Assembly (NCBI GenBank): GCA_938082955.1
Contig: CALKDE010000229.1
Coordinates: 1-5,147, forward strand
Length of the DNA: 5,147 nucleotides
Source: an uncultured Pseudomonadales bacterium
GTDB taxonomy: Bacteria > Pseudomonadota > Gammaproteobacteria > Pseudomonadales > Pseudohongiellaceae
Direction of reading: 5' to 3'
Below the pieces are notes generated by a model that saw only the letters and a list, made by a program, of their open reading frames with translations, was not told where the DNA came from and ran no database searches. Made by a program: the position numbers and the translations under genes. Each line of letters opens with the position of its first letter. Positions within the stretch are counted from its first letter, which is position 1. This document shows, piece by piece, positions 1 through 5,147 of the stretch.

Positions 1-100
1 GCCACGCACTCTGCCCTATTCTCTTCGCCCACAGCAACTGTCCCTGCCTGTTACAAATGACAATGCCTACATTCGAACGAAATCCTTCTGAATCTATCAC
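1..100 (-). CDS. rppH: RNA pyrophosphohydrolase RppH, N-terminal fragment (cut by the left window edge)
   Basis: RppH is a cytoplasmic Nudix hydrolase that removes pyrophosphate from the 5' end of triphosphorylated transcripts, opening them to RNase E-dependent decay. Only the first 33 codons are visible. Read leftward from a GTG at 100-98 they give V-I-D-S-E-G-F-R, then S-N-V-G-I-V-I-C-N-R, then Q-G-Q-L-L-W-A-K-R-I-G-Q-S-A-W. This matches the E. coli RppH N-terminus without gaps from residue 1, so the GTG is the start; an in-frame TAA at 115-113 rules out any earlier one. Arg8 and Arg27, which I recall as RNA-contacting in E. coli RppH, are both kept. Residue 9 is Ser where E. coli has Pro. 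AAGGG at 114-110 lies 9 nt before the start. The Nudix box lies outside the window. The gene is divergent from the HAD phosphatase, as I recall from Pseudomonas. Confidence 0.93.
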   Translation of the reverse strand, partial: MIDSEGFRSNVGIVICNRQGQLLWAKRIGQSAW

Positions 101-157
101 CGCTGCAGGCCCTTATTATGAAAGTAATCATTCATTGTTTCACAAACCTTCCCTCCT
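97..157 (-). promoter_or_regulatory. Possible rppH translational leader: strong RBS and two overlapping mini-ORFs
   Basis: On the minus strand an AGGAGGG Shine-Dalgarno (157-151) sits 7 nt before a GTG (143-141) that opens only three codons (V-K-Q) and stops at TGA 134-132. That stop overlaps an ATG at 135-133, as ATGA. The ATG opens a 12-codon frame, M-N-D-Y-F-H-N-K-G-L-Q-R, ending at TGA 99-97, which in turn overlaps the rppH GTG at 100-98, as GTGA. The best ribosome-binding sequence upstream of rppH is therefore not placed for rppH itself, and ribosomes could be handed on by termination and reinitiation. All of this is directly visible. That it works as a leader is inference; frames this small arise easily by chance. 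Confidence 0.3.
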
Positions 158-260
158 AATCAATGACCAAACTTTAGAAAAAACCACTATTTCCCATTAA
201 TATCAATATGTTAAGCTCTATATTAGCAAGCCAAAAAAGCCTGCTCAAGAGCTCTTCCAG

Positions 261-289
261 TACAGAATTACCTACGAGGCGGCTATAAT
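261..289 (+). promoter_or_regulatory. Predicted sigma-70 promoter for the HAD/imelysin unit
   Basis: A perfect TATAAT lies at 284-289. With a 17-nt spacer the -35 position falls on TACAGA (261-266), which matches TTGACA at only three of six positions, and there is no TG extension in front of the -10. A 10-bp perfect palindrome, AAGAGCTCTT (247-256), lies just upstream and could be an operator. The start of transcription would be near 296, giving a leader of about 60 nt before the ATG at 358. The rest of the 101-357 gap is AT-rich between about 160 and 240, and I see no other strong element there apart from the rppH leader on the opposite strand. Confidence 0.5.
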
Positions 290-343
290 GCTCAAATCGC
301 TTGAATCGCTAGTGTGTCAGCAAGCTAACCACGTTGAGAAAAT

Positions 344-350
344 GGAAGAG
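344..350 (+). promoter_or_regulatory. Ribosome binding site that fixes the HAD phosphatase start
   Basis: GGAAGAG lies 7 nt before the ATG at 358. The earlier in-frame TTG at 334 has no purine-rich stretch in front of it, so this site favours the 226-residue protein over a form with eight extra N-terminal residues. Confidence 0.65.
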
Positions 351-357
351 AATCTGT

Positions 358-1038
358 ATGCAGCCGATCAGTTCAGGAAAGTTAGCCTTATTCGATTTAG
401 ATAATACGCTACTAGAAGGCGACAGCGATCACGCCTGGGGAGAGTTCTTGATCAGCAATAGCCTGGTCGAAGAGAAAGCCCATCGCGAGAAAAACGATCA
501 CTTCTACGATCAATACAAGCAGGGTGCATTAGACATACACGGTTACGTCGCGTTTACACTACAGCCTGTAATGCAACTCGACCGAACACAGCGAGCGAAG
601 CTAATTGCTAAATTCATGGAACAATCTGTTAAGCCTATCATTCTAGATAAGGGCAAAGAACTCGTGCGCACACATCTGGACGCCGGAGACTTCTGCATTA
701 TCATTACCGCTACCAATGAGTTCATCTCAACGCCGATCGCTAAACTCTTCAATGCCGATTTAATAATAGCGACACAACTACAAATTAGTAACGGTATGTA
801 CAACGGAAAAATTTTAGGCACTCCCTGCTATCAAGACGGAAAGGTTGCGAAACTCAATGCATGGTTAGACCAGCAAGAAACCCGTTTCAATCTGAGTGAT
901 GCCGTATTCTACAGTGACTCCATAAATGATCTACCTCTACTACAAGAGGTGGCAACGCCAGTGGCAGTAGATCCTGACCAGAGGTTGCGTGAAAAAGCAG
1001 AATCCGAAGGCTGGAAAATTCTAACGCTACGAAGCTAG
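358..1038 (+). CDS. HAD-IB family phosphatase (SerB-like hydrolase)
   Basis: A 226-residue cytoplasmic HAD hydrolase of subfamily IB, the group of phosphoserine phosphatase and its relatives, which remove phosphate from small metabolites through an aspartyl-phosphate intermediate. All four motifs are present: motif I F-D-L-D-N-T with nucleophile Asp13 and acid/base Asp15; motif II I-I-I-T-A-T-N with Thr117; motif III Lys162 in D-G-K-V; motif IV S-D-S-I-N-D with Asp187 and Asp191. The helical cap lies between motifs I and II, about residues 20-95. The sequence resembles the Pseudomonas protein beside rppH, long labelled histidinol-phosphatase without firm support, so the substrate should be treated as unknown. 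The ATG at 358 is preferred over the TTG at 334 because of its ribosome binding site. The stop codon shares its last base with the next gene's GTG, which points to translational coupling. Confidence 0.9.
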   Translation: MQPISSGKLALFDLDNTLLEGDSDHAWGEFLISNSLVEEKAHREKNDHFYDQYKQGALDIHGYVAFTLQPVMQLDRTQRAKLIAKFMEQSVKPIILDKGKELVRTHLDAGDFCIIITATNEFISTPIAKLFNADLIIATQLQISNGMYNGKILGTPCYQDGKVAKLNAWLDQQETRFNLSDAVFYSDSINDLPLLQEVATPVAVDPDQRLREKAESEGWKILTLRS

Positions 1039-2315
1039 TGCATCACGTAACGCTTATGCAAACATATCTCAATTTAGGTTTGACCCTGCGAAGAATGGGA
1101 ATCGCAGTACTAGCGTCCCTGCTTCTTGTCGGGTGCAGCGACGAAACAGCTGAACCTCAAAAAATTGAATCAGTAAAAGAAATTATTCCCAGTGCATTCG
1201 AATTACTCAATCCTGAACTAAGCGCATCCGCTAAAGAAATAGCCCTAGAATATATCGAACAGATAGGCACCGACCTCATTCAAGCCGGAATTAAGATTGA
1301 AATGTTTCAGTCTTCGATAGTCATGCTTACTGGGCAAGCAAACAACGAAAATCTAAGCCTCTCAAAACAAGCTTGGCTCGACGCGCATAGCGCATACGAG
1401 CTCACTACGCTGCACCGTTACTTTGCCACGCAGCTACTTGGGGAGCAGGGCAGTTTAGCGCTAATGCAGATTCAGTATCAGATCAATCACTGGCCGATAA
1501 TTCCTGGATATATCGACTATGTAAATGGCTATCCCGATAGCGGCATCGTACACGATATTAATGTAAGTCTAGACGTTGACTCTCTTCGCGAACAACACGG
1601 CGCCTTTGATATATCAGAAGTGACGCTGGGTTTCCATGTGATCGAGTTTTTGCTTTGGGGATACGATAGTGATTCTGTTCCCCGACCTGCTGCCGACTTC
1701 GATGCCGTGTTAGAACTCACCTCGCAAGAAACAGAAAGTGGCTATTCACTAGAACAACTAAGTAACAACCGCAGGCGACTTTTTCTATCCGTCGCCACCG
1801 ACACCTTAGTTGAAGATTTTCGAGCGCTGCAGTCTTTATGGCTTGCTGAAGAACCAAGTATAAGGCGGAGAATCGAATCGACATCAGGAGCGGAACTTAT
1901 CGTCATTCTTGCGGATTCGATGTCGGCAATGCTTACGGAGGAGTTGCTGCTACGCTCTTTATATCCAATGCTGAATGGGAATTTTGCTGAGAGCATACAA
2001 TCCCCCTATAGTCGGTCAACACAGAATGCGGTGTCTAATCAGTTGAGTGGGTTGGAGGGGCTGTTACTTGAACGCCAGACTGAAAGCGGCACAACTTTAG
2101 ACCGCGTATTCTCTGCTATATCAGATGAGTTTTCTGAGTTTTTCTATCAGAACTTCGATGCGAGCAAGGCCTGTCTTGTATTGCTATACGGCAACACAGC
2201 GAGTGATTCAGTAGGCCCCACAAATGAAAAAGAGTCCCAGATCGTCGAGTGTATTAATTTACTGACCAATATTATCGACTATAACGACAAGCTCAAACTC
2301 GATCTCACCAATTAG
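1038..2315 (+). CDS. Imelysin-family (M75-like) lipoprotein
   Basis: A 425-residue envelope protein of the imelysin family, whose members include the Pseudomonas insulin-cleaving protease ICMP and IrpA-like proteins linked to iron uptake. Residues 18-33 form a lipoprotein signal: R-R, a hydrophobic run, and lipobox L-V-G-C with Cys33, so lipid anchoring is expected; Ser34 and Asp35 follow the Cys. The family signature GxHxxE is present as G-F-H-V-I-E (Gly198, His200, Glu203), followed by F-L-L-W-G. Upstream are A-W-L-D-A-H-S-A-Y (112-120) and N-H-W-P (150-153) followed by I-D-Y (159-161), as in other imelysins. The second helical lobe covers about residues 235-420. Length is usual for the family. 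The GTG at 1038 overlaps the preceding stop. The ATG at 1056 is a good alternative, giving a 26-residue signal; the ATG at 1095 would leave one that is too short and lacks a positive charge. Neither has a clear ribosome binding site. No peroxidase, DUF1513 or TonB partner is in the window, so an iron role is inferred from the family only. Confidence 0.88.
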   Translation: MHHVTLMQTYLNLGLTLRRMGIAVLASLLLVGCSDETAEPQKIESVKEIIPSAFELLNPELSASAKEIALEYIEQIGTDLIQAGIKIEMFQSSIVMLTGQANNENLSLSKQAWLDAHSAYELTTLHRYFATQLLGEQGSLALMQIQYQINHWPIIPGYIDYVNGYPDSGIVHDINVSLDVDSLREQHGAFDISEVTLGFHVIEFLLWGYDSDSVPRPAADFDAVLELTSQETESGYSLEQLSNNRRRLFLSVATDTLVEDFRALQSLWLAEEPSIRRRIESTSGAELIVILADSMSAMLTEELLLRSLYPMLNGNFAESIQSPYSRSTQNAVSNQLSGLEGLLLERQTESGTTLDRVFSAISDEFSEFFYQNFDASKACLVLLYGNTASDSVGPTNEKESQIVECINLLTNIIDYNDKLKLDLTN

Positions 2316-2340
2316 GCCCGCGAATTAATTGAGCGCCTAA
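2312..2340. terminator. Imperfect inverted repeat between convergent genes, possible bidirectional terminator
   Basis: TTAGG (2312-2316) and CGC (2319-2321) pair with GCG (2333-2335) and CCTAA (2336-2340), leaving a 2-nt bulge and an 11-nt AT-rich loop that itself contains AATTAATT. The left arm contains the TAG of the imelysin gene and the right arm the TAG of the ACT-protein gene. It is the only hairpin I see in the 21-bp convergent gap. No T-tract follows on either strand, so intrinsic termination would be weak; the call rests on position and symmetry. Confidence 0.35.
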
Positions 2341-2855
2341 CGAACAACTACCTCAATCTCAACAATCAGTTCGTCTGCTAACTGCTCCAAGTTTTCCTGC
2401 AGCTGCTCCAGTGCGACATGCTCCGGCACCTCGAGAGTCGCTTTCGCCTTGAATAGAGCATCGGACGACATCGGCGCTGGTGTGCATTGGGTGTTAAGCC
2501 GCTCGACATTAACGCCTAGCTCCGCTACCGCGGCAGAGATCTCCTTGATAATGCCGGGCCGGTCATTGCCTACCAGGCTCAACTCAACCATCCGCGACTG
2601 CTGCCCTACAGGCTCATCTGCGGCTTTTTCGATGACAAGCTTTATCTCTGAGGGCAAGCCAATCAGCTCTTCTATGAGCTTTTCTACACGATCATCGGCA
2701 ACGCTAATCCGCAAAATTCCTGCGAACTTTCCGGCCAGTTGAGACATGCTGCTCTCGAGCCAATTGCCCGAGTTTGAAGCGATAGTCTGTGATAACAACT
2801 CCACTAGGCCCGGCTTATCATCAGCAATCACGGTAAGTACTAAATTAGTCGTCAT
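2337..2855 (-). CDS. GcvR-like tandem ACT-domain protein
   Basis: A 172-residue cytoplasmic protein made of two ACT domains. The first covers about residues 4-76 with turn motif D-D-K-P-G-L (12-17), the second about 89-171 with N-D-R-P-G-I (97-102). These D-(K/R)-P-G turns form the usual ligand-binding edge of ACT domains. The same architecture is found in E. coli GcvR, about 190 residues, which binds GcvA and represses the glycine cleavage genes when glycine is low. There is no DNA-binding or catalytic domain, so it would act through a protein partner. Many GcvR-like proteins have not been tested, so glycine regulation is an inference, and no gcv gene is in the window. The ATG has a strong ribosome binding site. 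It lies 57 bp downstream of polB on the same strand with no terminator between, so the two may share a transcript. Confidence 0.85.
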   Translation of the reverse strand: MTTNLVLTVIADDKPGLVELLSQTIASNSGNWLESSMSQLAGKFAGILRISVADDRVEKLIEELIGLPSEIKLVIEKAADEPVGQQSRMVELSLVGNDRPGIIKEISAAVAELGVNVERLNTQCTPAPMSSDALFKAKATLEVPEHVALEQLQENLEQLADELIVEIEVVVR

Positions 2856-2860
2856 GTATT

Positions 2861-2865
2861 CCTCC
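2861..2865 (-). promoter_or_regulatory. Strong ribosome binding site of the ACT-domain gene
   Basis: On the minus strand GGAGG lies 5 nt before the ATG at 2855-2853. It fixes that start and suggests efficient independent translation of the ACT protein even if it is transcribed from the polB side. Just upstream an ATTAA-TTCG-TTAAT small inverted repeat (2868-2881) is too weak to be called a terminator. Confidence 0.7.
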
Positions 2866-2912
2866 GCATTAATTCGTTAATAGTATTCACCCAATCTCTA
2901 ACATATAAGTTG

Positions 2913-5147
2913 CTAGAAGAGCCCAATCTGATTGTTTAGTATTTTATCCATAGAAGATGATTTGAATGCCAATATGGAGTCTGCGATGGGTGCTAACTGT
3001 CTTTCTATATAGAACTCGAAGTCTATCGCCGATTCACGATACTGGCGAGGCTCTGCGCCATTAATTGTCATGATGTATTCGATCCAACCTCCCGACTGAT
3101 ACAAGCTCGGCAATTCTCGTTGCCTACGAATATCTTCCGCCTTGCGTGCCGCCTGAGCATGGGGCGGAACATTTTTAACATAGTCCTTCAATTTTCGGCG
3201 CAGGCGTTTACGCAGAACCAACTCGCTCTCGTATTTTCCATCGGTCAATTGTTGAACCGTCAGCTTTATGTAATCTTCATAGGGTTCACCGAAGAATACC
3301 CGTCTATACAATTCTTTCTGAAATTCACGCGCCAGAGGCGACCAGTCGCTTCGAACCGATTCAAGCCCCTTAAACAAGAGATGGGATTTTTTTGGGTTGC
3401 TACTATCAACAACGAGACCTGCATAGCGTTTCTTGCTGCCGGTATTTGACCCTCTAACTGTCGGCATAAGAAACTTGCTGAAATGTGTCTCGAATTCCAA
3501 CTCTAGGAAGCTGGAGATATCATATTTTTCTCTCAATCGATTCGTCCACCACGCGTTTAGCTGTGTCGTAAGCTCGTCGCCGATTACGATTACTTCGTCA
3601 TCTGGAACCGAGCCTAATAAAACGAACACAGAATCTGTGTCACCATAAATTACTTGATAGCCTGCATCTTCGATGAAATTTTTGCTCTGAATTAGAATTT
3701 CATGACCACGCTTGGTTATCGAACTCACTAGACGAGAATCCAAAAATCTGCAACCCACCGTTCCGAGGATGCCATAGAATGAGTTCATAATGATCTTGAT
3801 CGCCTGAGACAACGCCGCGTTCTTACTAGCCTTCGCCTTATCGCGAGCGGACCACAGGGTTGAGATCAGTTCTGGCAGGATAAATTCCTCGCGAGAAAAT
3901 TTTCCACCGTCATAGCCCTCGATCGGATTCTCCTCATGTGCGGCAACGGCTAAGGCCAGCGGATCTACATGGAAGGTCCTTATGATACTCGGGTATAAAC
4001 TCTTGAAGTCTAGAACAATCACGTTCTGATGAATGCCAGGAATAGAACCCATCACATAACCCCCTGGACTGACATTAGTGACAGTGCTCTGGTCGACGAA
4101 CGGTGCGACGTATCCCCTGCGATGTAGTCGAGGAAGGTAGAGAAAGTCAAAAGCCGCGACAGAACCACCATATCGGTCTAGTTCCAGCCCTGTTAGCAAG
4201 CTTCGCTCCATAGCAAAAGAAATGAGCGCCTCTTTATGGAAGATGTCCCAAACTAAGCGACAGTCCTCAAGGTTATAGTGCGCTAGTGTTGGTTTATCGC
4301 CGCTGAAAAGCTCAGTGATTTCCGCACCACGTTGGTCAACATCATGTACTAATTTCCCTCTGCCCAGCAGCTCACGCGAGACGTACTCCAGCGAGAAGTT
4401 CTCGAATTGATAAGTGGCAGAGCGCATTAATTCGATACCGTCCAGCACCACTCGACCGGGCAACAATGCATAGTATCGATCGTTGCTATCTCTTGCCTTG
4501 CGCCAGCTGATGGCCTCGTTGTTACGCCCTAGCAGCAATGGCATTTTTAGCCGATCACAGAAGTCTTGCAAACAACGCAGGTCGAAATTCACAATATTCC
4601 AACCCATGATCACGTCAGGGTCTAAGTCTGCGATCTTCTTAACAAACGCACTGATAACCTCACGCTCAGAATTGAGCTGGTAGAGTTCTAGATTGCCGCC
4701 ATCATCAGTCTGTTCTATGGAATCCTCAGTTGGGCCAACCATATAGACTAGTGACACATCATCCGAATAGATTCCTATGGAATAAAGGGTGCTTGCATGA
4801 TGGTCAGTCTCTATATCTACAGAGACCGCATTAAGCTGTGGTCGGTATTGTGTGGCACGCAAATCGCTAGGTGTTACGTCGCTGAAGCCATCATTCTCAT
4901 TCAGACTCCCTTCGATCGAGACAGACGCCGTAATAAAACGCTCCATAAGGAAGCGATCTGTAGGTTTAAGGTCTGCCTCTGTTATCCGGATGTCTTTTTG
5001 AACGAGCCTGTCTCGAATATCGAAGAGCTTTCGCTGGCTCTTGAGATAAAGTGCCGACATGAGTTCAGTATCGAAGTTCTTCAACTGCGTTGCAGCAATT
5101 CGCCAGCCAGTAAGCGGCGAGAGAATTTCTTCTACTTGAGCTTGCTG
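2913..5147 (-). CDS. polB: DNA polymerase II (family B), 5' end beyond the right window edge
   Basis: DNA polymerase II is a proofreading family B polymerase that helps restart replication and bypass lesions; in E. coli it is SOS-induced. The 744 visible residues run in frame to the window edge. Numbering from the Leu encoded by TTG 5084, the exonuclease motifs are ExoI D-I-E (90-92), ExoII N-I-V-N-F-D (163-168) and ExoIII Y-N-L-E-D (270-274). The polymerase motifs are A D-F-K-S-L-Y-P-S-I (359-367), B K-I-I-M-N-S-F-Y-G (430-438), K-K-R-Y (551-554) and C Y-G-D-T-D-S (480-485). No catalytic residue is missing. The C-terminus, Q-I-G-L-F, matches the clamp-binding tail Q-L-G-L-F of the E. coli enzyme. 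That TTG is not the start: 21 more codons upstream still align with E. coli PolB (783 residues), so about 50 N-terminal codons are outside. Promoter and any LexA site are also outside. Confidence 0.96.
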   Translation of the reverse strand, partial: QQAQVEEILSPLTGWRIAATQLKNFDTELMSALYLKSQRKLFDIRDRLVQKDIRITEADLKPTDRFLMERFITASVSIEGSLNENDGFSDVTPSDLRATQYRPQLNAVSVDIETDHHASTLYSIGIYSDDVSLVYMVGPTEDSIEQTDDGGNLELYQLNSEREVISAFVKKIADLDPDVIMGWNIVNFDLRCLQDFCDRLKMPLLLGRNNEAISWRKARDSNDRYYALLPGRVVLDGIELMRSATYQFENFSLEYVSRELLGRGKLVHDVDQRGAEITELFSGDKPTLAHYNLEDCRLVWDIFHKEALISFAMERSLLTGLELDRYGGSVAAFDFLYLPRLHRRGYVAPFVDQSTVTNVSPGGYVMGSIPGIHQNVIVLDFKSLYPSIIRTFHVDPLALAVAAHEENPIEGYDGGKFSREEFILPELISTLWSARDKAKASKNAALSQAIKIIMNSFYGILGTVGCRFLDSRLVSSITKRGHEILIQSKNFIEDAGYQVIYGDTDSVFVLLGSVPDDEVIVIGDELTTQLNAWWTNRLREKYDISSFLELEFETHFSKFLMPTVRGSNTGSKKRYAGLVVDSSNPKKSHLLFKGLESVRSDWSPLAREFQKELYRRVFFGEPYEDYIKLTVQQLTDGKYESELVLRKRLRRKLKDYVKNVPPHAQAARKAEDIRRQRELPSLYQSGGWIEYIMTINGAEPRQYRESAIDFEFYIERQLAPIADSILAFKSSSMDKILNNQIGLF

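Noticed and set aside
115..136. Possible Fur box upstream of rppH, with ATGAA and TTCAT arms on the minus strand
   Set aside because: It matches about 10 of 19 positions of the classical Fur consensus by eye, too few to call, and it faces rppH, not the imelysin gene.
57..200. Plus-strand open frame of 47 codons from ATG 57, open back to the left edge
   Set aside because: It lies antisense to the rppH start and its leader, has no ribosome binding site, and its translation resembles nothing I recognise; the opposite strand clearly encodes RppH.
334..357. TTG at 334 as the start of the HAD phosphatase
   Set aside because: There is no Shine-Dalgarno before it, whereas ATG 358 has GGAAGAG at 7 nt, and the eight extra residues are not needed for the fold.
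2449..2742. Plus-strand 97-codon frame opposite the ACT gene
   Set aside because: It is Ser/Arg-rich as expected for an antisense shadow, and the minus-strand tandem ACT protein explains the region.
2868..2881. ATTAA-TTCG-TTAAT hairpin between polB and the ACT gene as a terminator
   Set aside because: The stem is five A-T pairs with no T-tract and lies just before the ribosome binding site; too weak to end transcription.
3120..3648. Plus-strand open frames opposite polB
   Set aside because: They are antisense to strongly conserved polymerase coding sequence and show no recognisable domain or ribosome binding site.
5082..5084. TTG at 5084 as the start of polB
   Set aside because: The frame stays open to the window edge and the 21 upstream codons still align with E. 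coli DNA polymerase II, so this is an internal Leu codon.

Overview
The window looks like a chromosomal core segment of a gammaproteobacterium with moderate GC, by eye a little under 50%. The evidence is the protein set. The left edge carries the start of an RNA pyrophosphohydrolase (RppH) that aligns residue for residue with the E. coli N-terminus. It is divergent from a HAD-IB phosphatase, a neighbourhood I recall from Pseudomonas. The right edge carries a B-family DNA polymerase II very close to E. coli PolB. The middle holds a GcvR-type double-ACT protein and an imelysin-family lipoprotein. The genus cannot be fixed from the sequence alone. No mobile element, tRNA, rRNA or CRISPR array is visible.

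Layout from left to right: (1) positions 1-100, minus strand, the first 33 codons of rppH, cut by the left edge. (2) Positions 101-357, a divergent intergenic region. It has a perfect TATAAT box for the rightward genes and, on the minus strand, a strong Shine-Dalgarno followed by two tiny overlapping reading frames that run into the rppH start. (3) Positions 358-2315, plus strand, a two-gene unit: a HAD-IB phosphatase whose stop codon overlaps by one base the start of an imelysin-family (M75-like) lipoprotein. (4) Positions 2312-2340, an imperfect inverted repeat in the convergent gap; each arm contains the stop codon of one flanking gene. (5) Positions 2337-2855, minus strand, a GcvR-like tandem-ACT protein. 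(6) Positions 2913-5147, minus strand, DNA polymerase II (polB) with all exonuclease and polymerase motifs intact; only about its first 50 codons lie beyond the right edge.

Together, the leftward genes polB and the ACT protein are probably co-transcribed, with 57 bp between them and no terminator seen. The rightward HAD/imelysin pair is probably one transcript from the TATAAT promoter. I see no clear new multi-gene system here. The points most worth a second look are the stepwise leader in front of rppH, the coupling of an imelysin lipoprotein to a HAD phosphatase instead of its usual iron-uptake partners, and the symmetric stem-loop holding both convergent stop codons.
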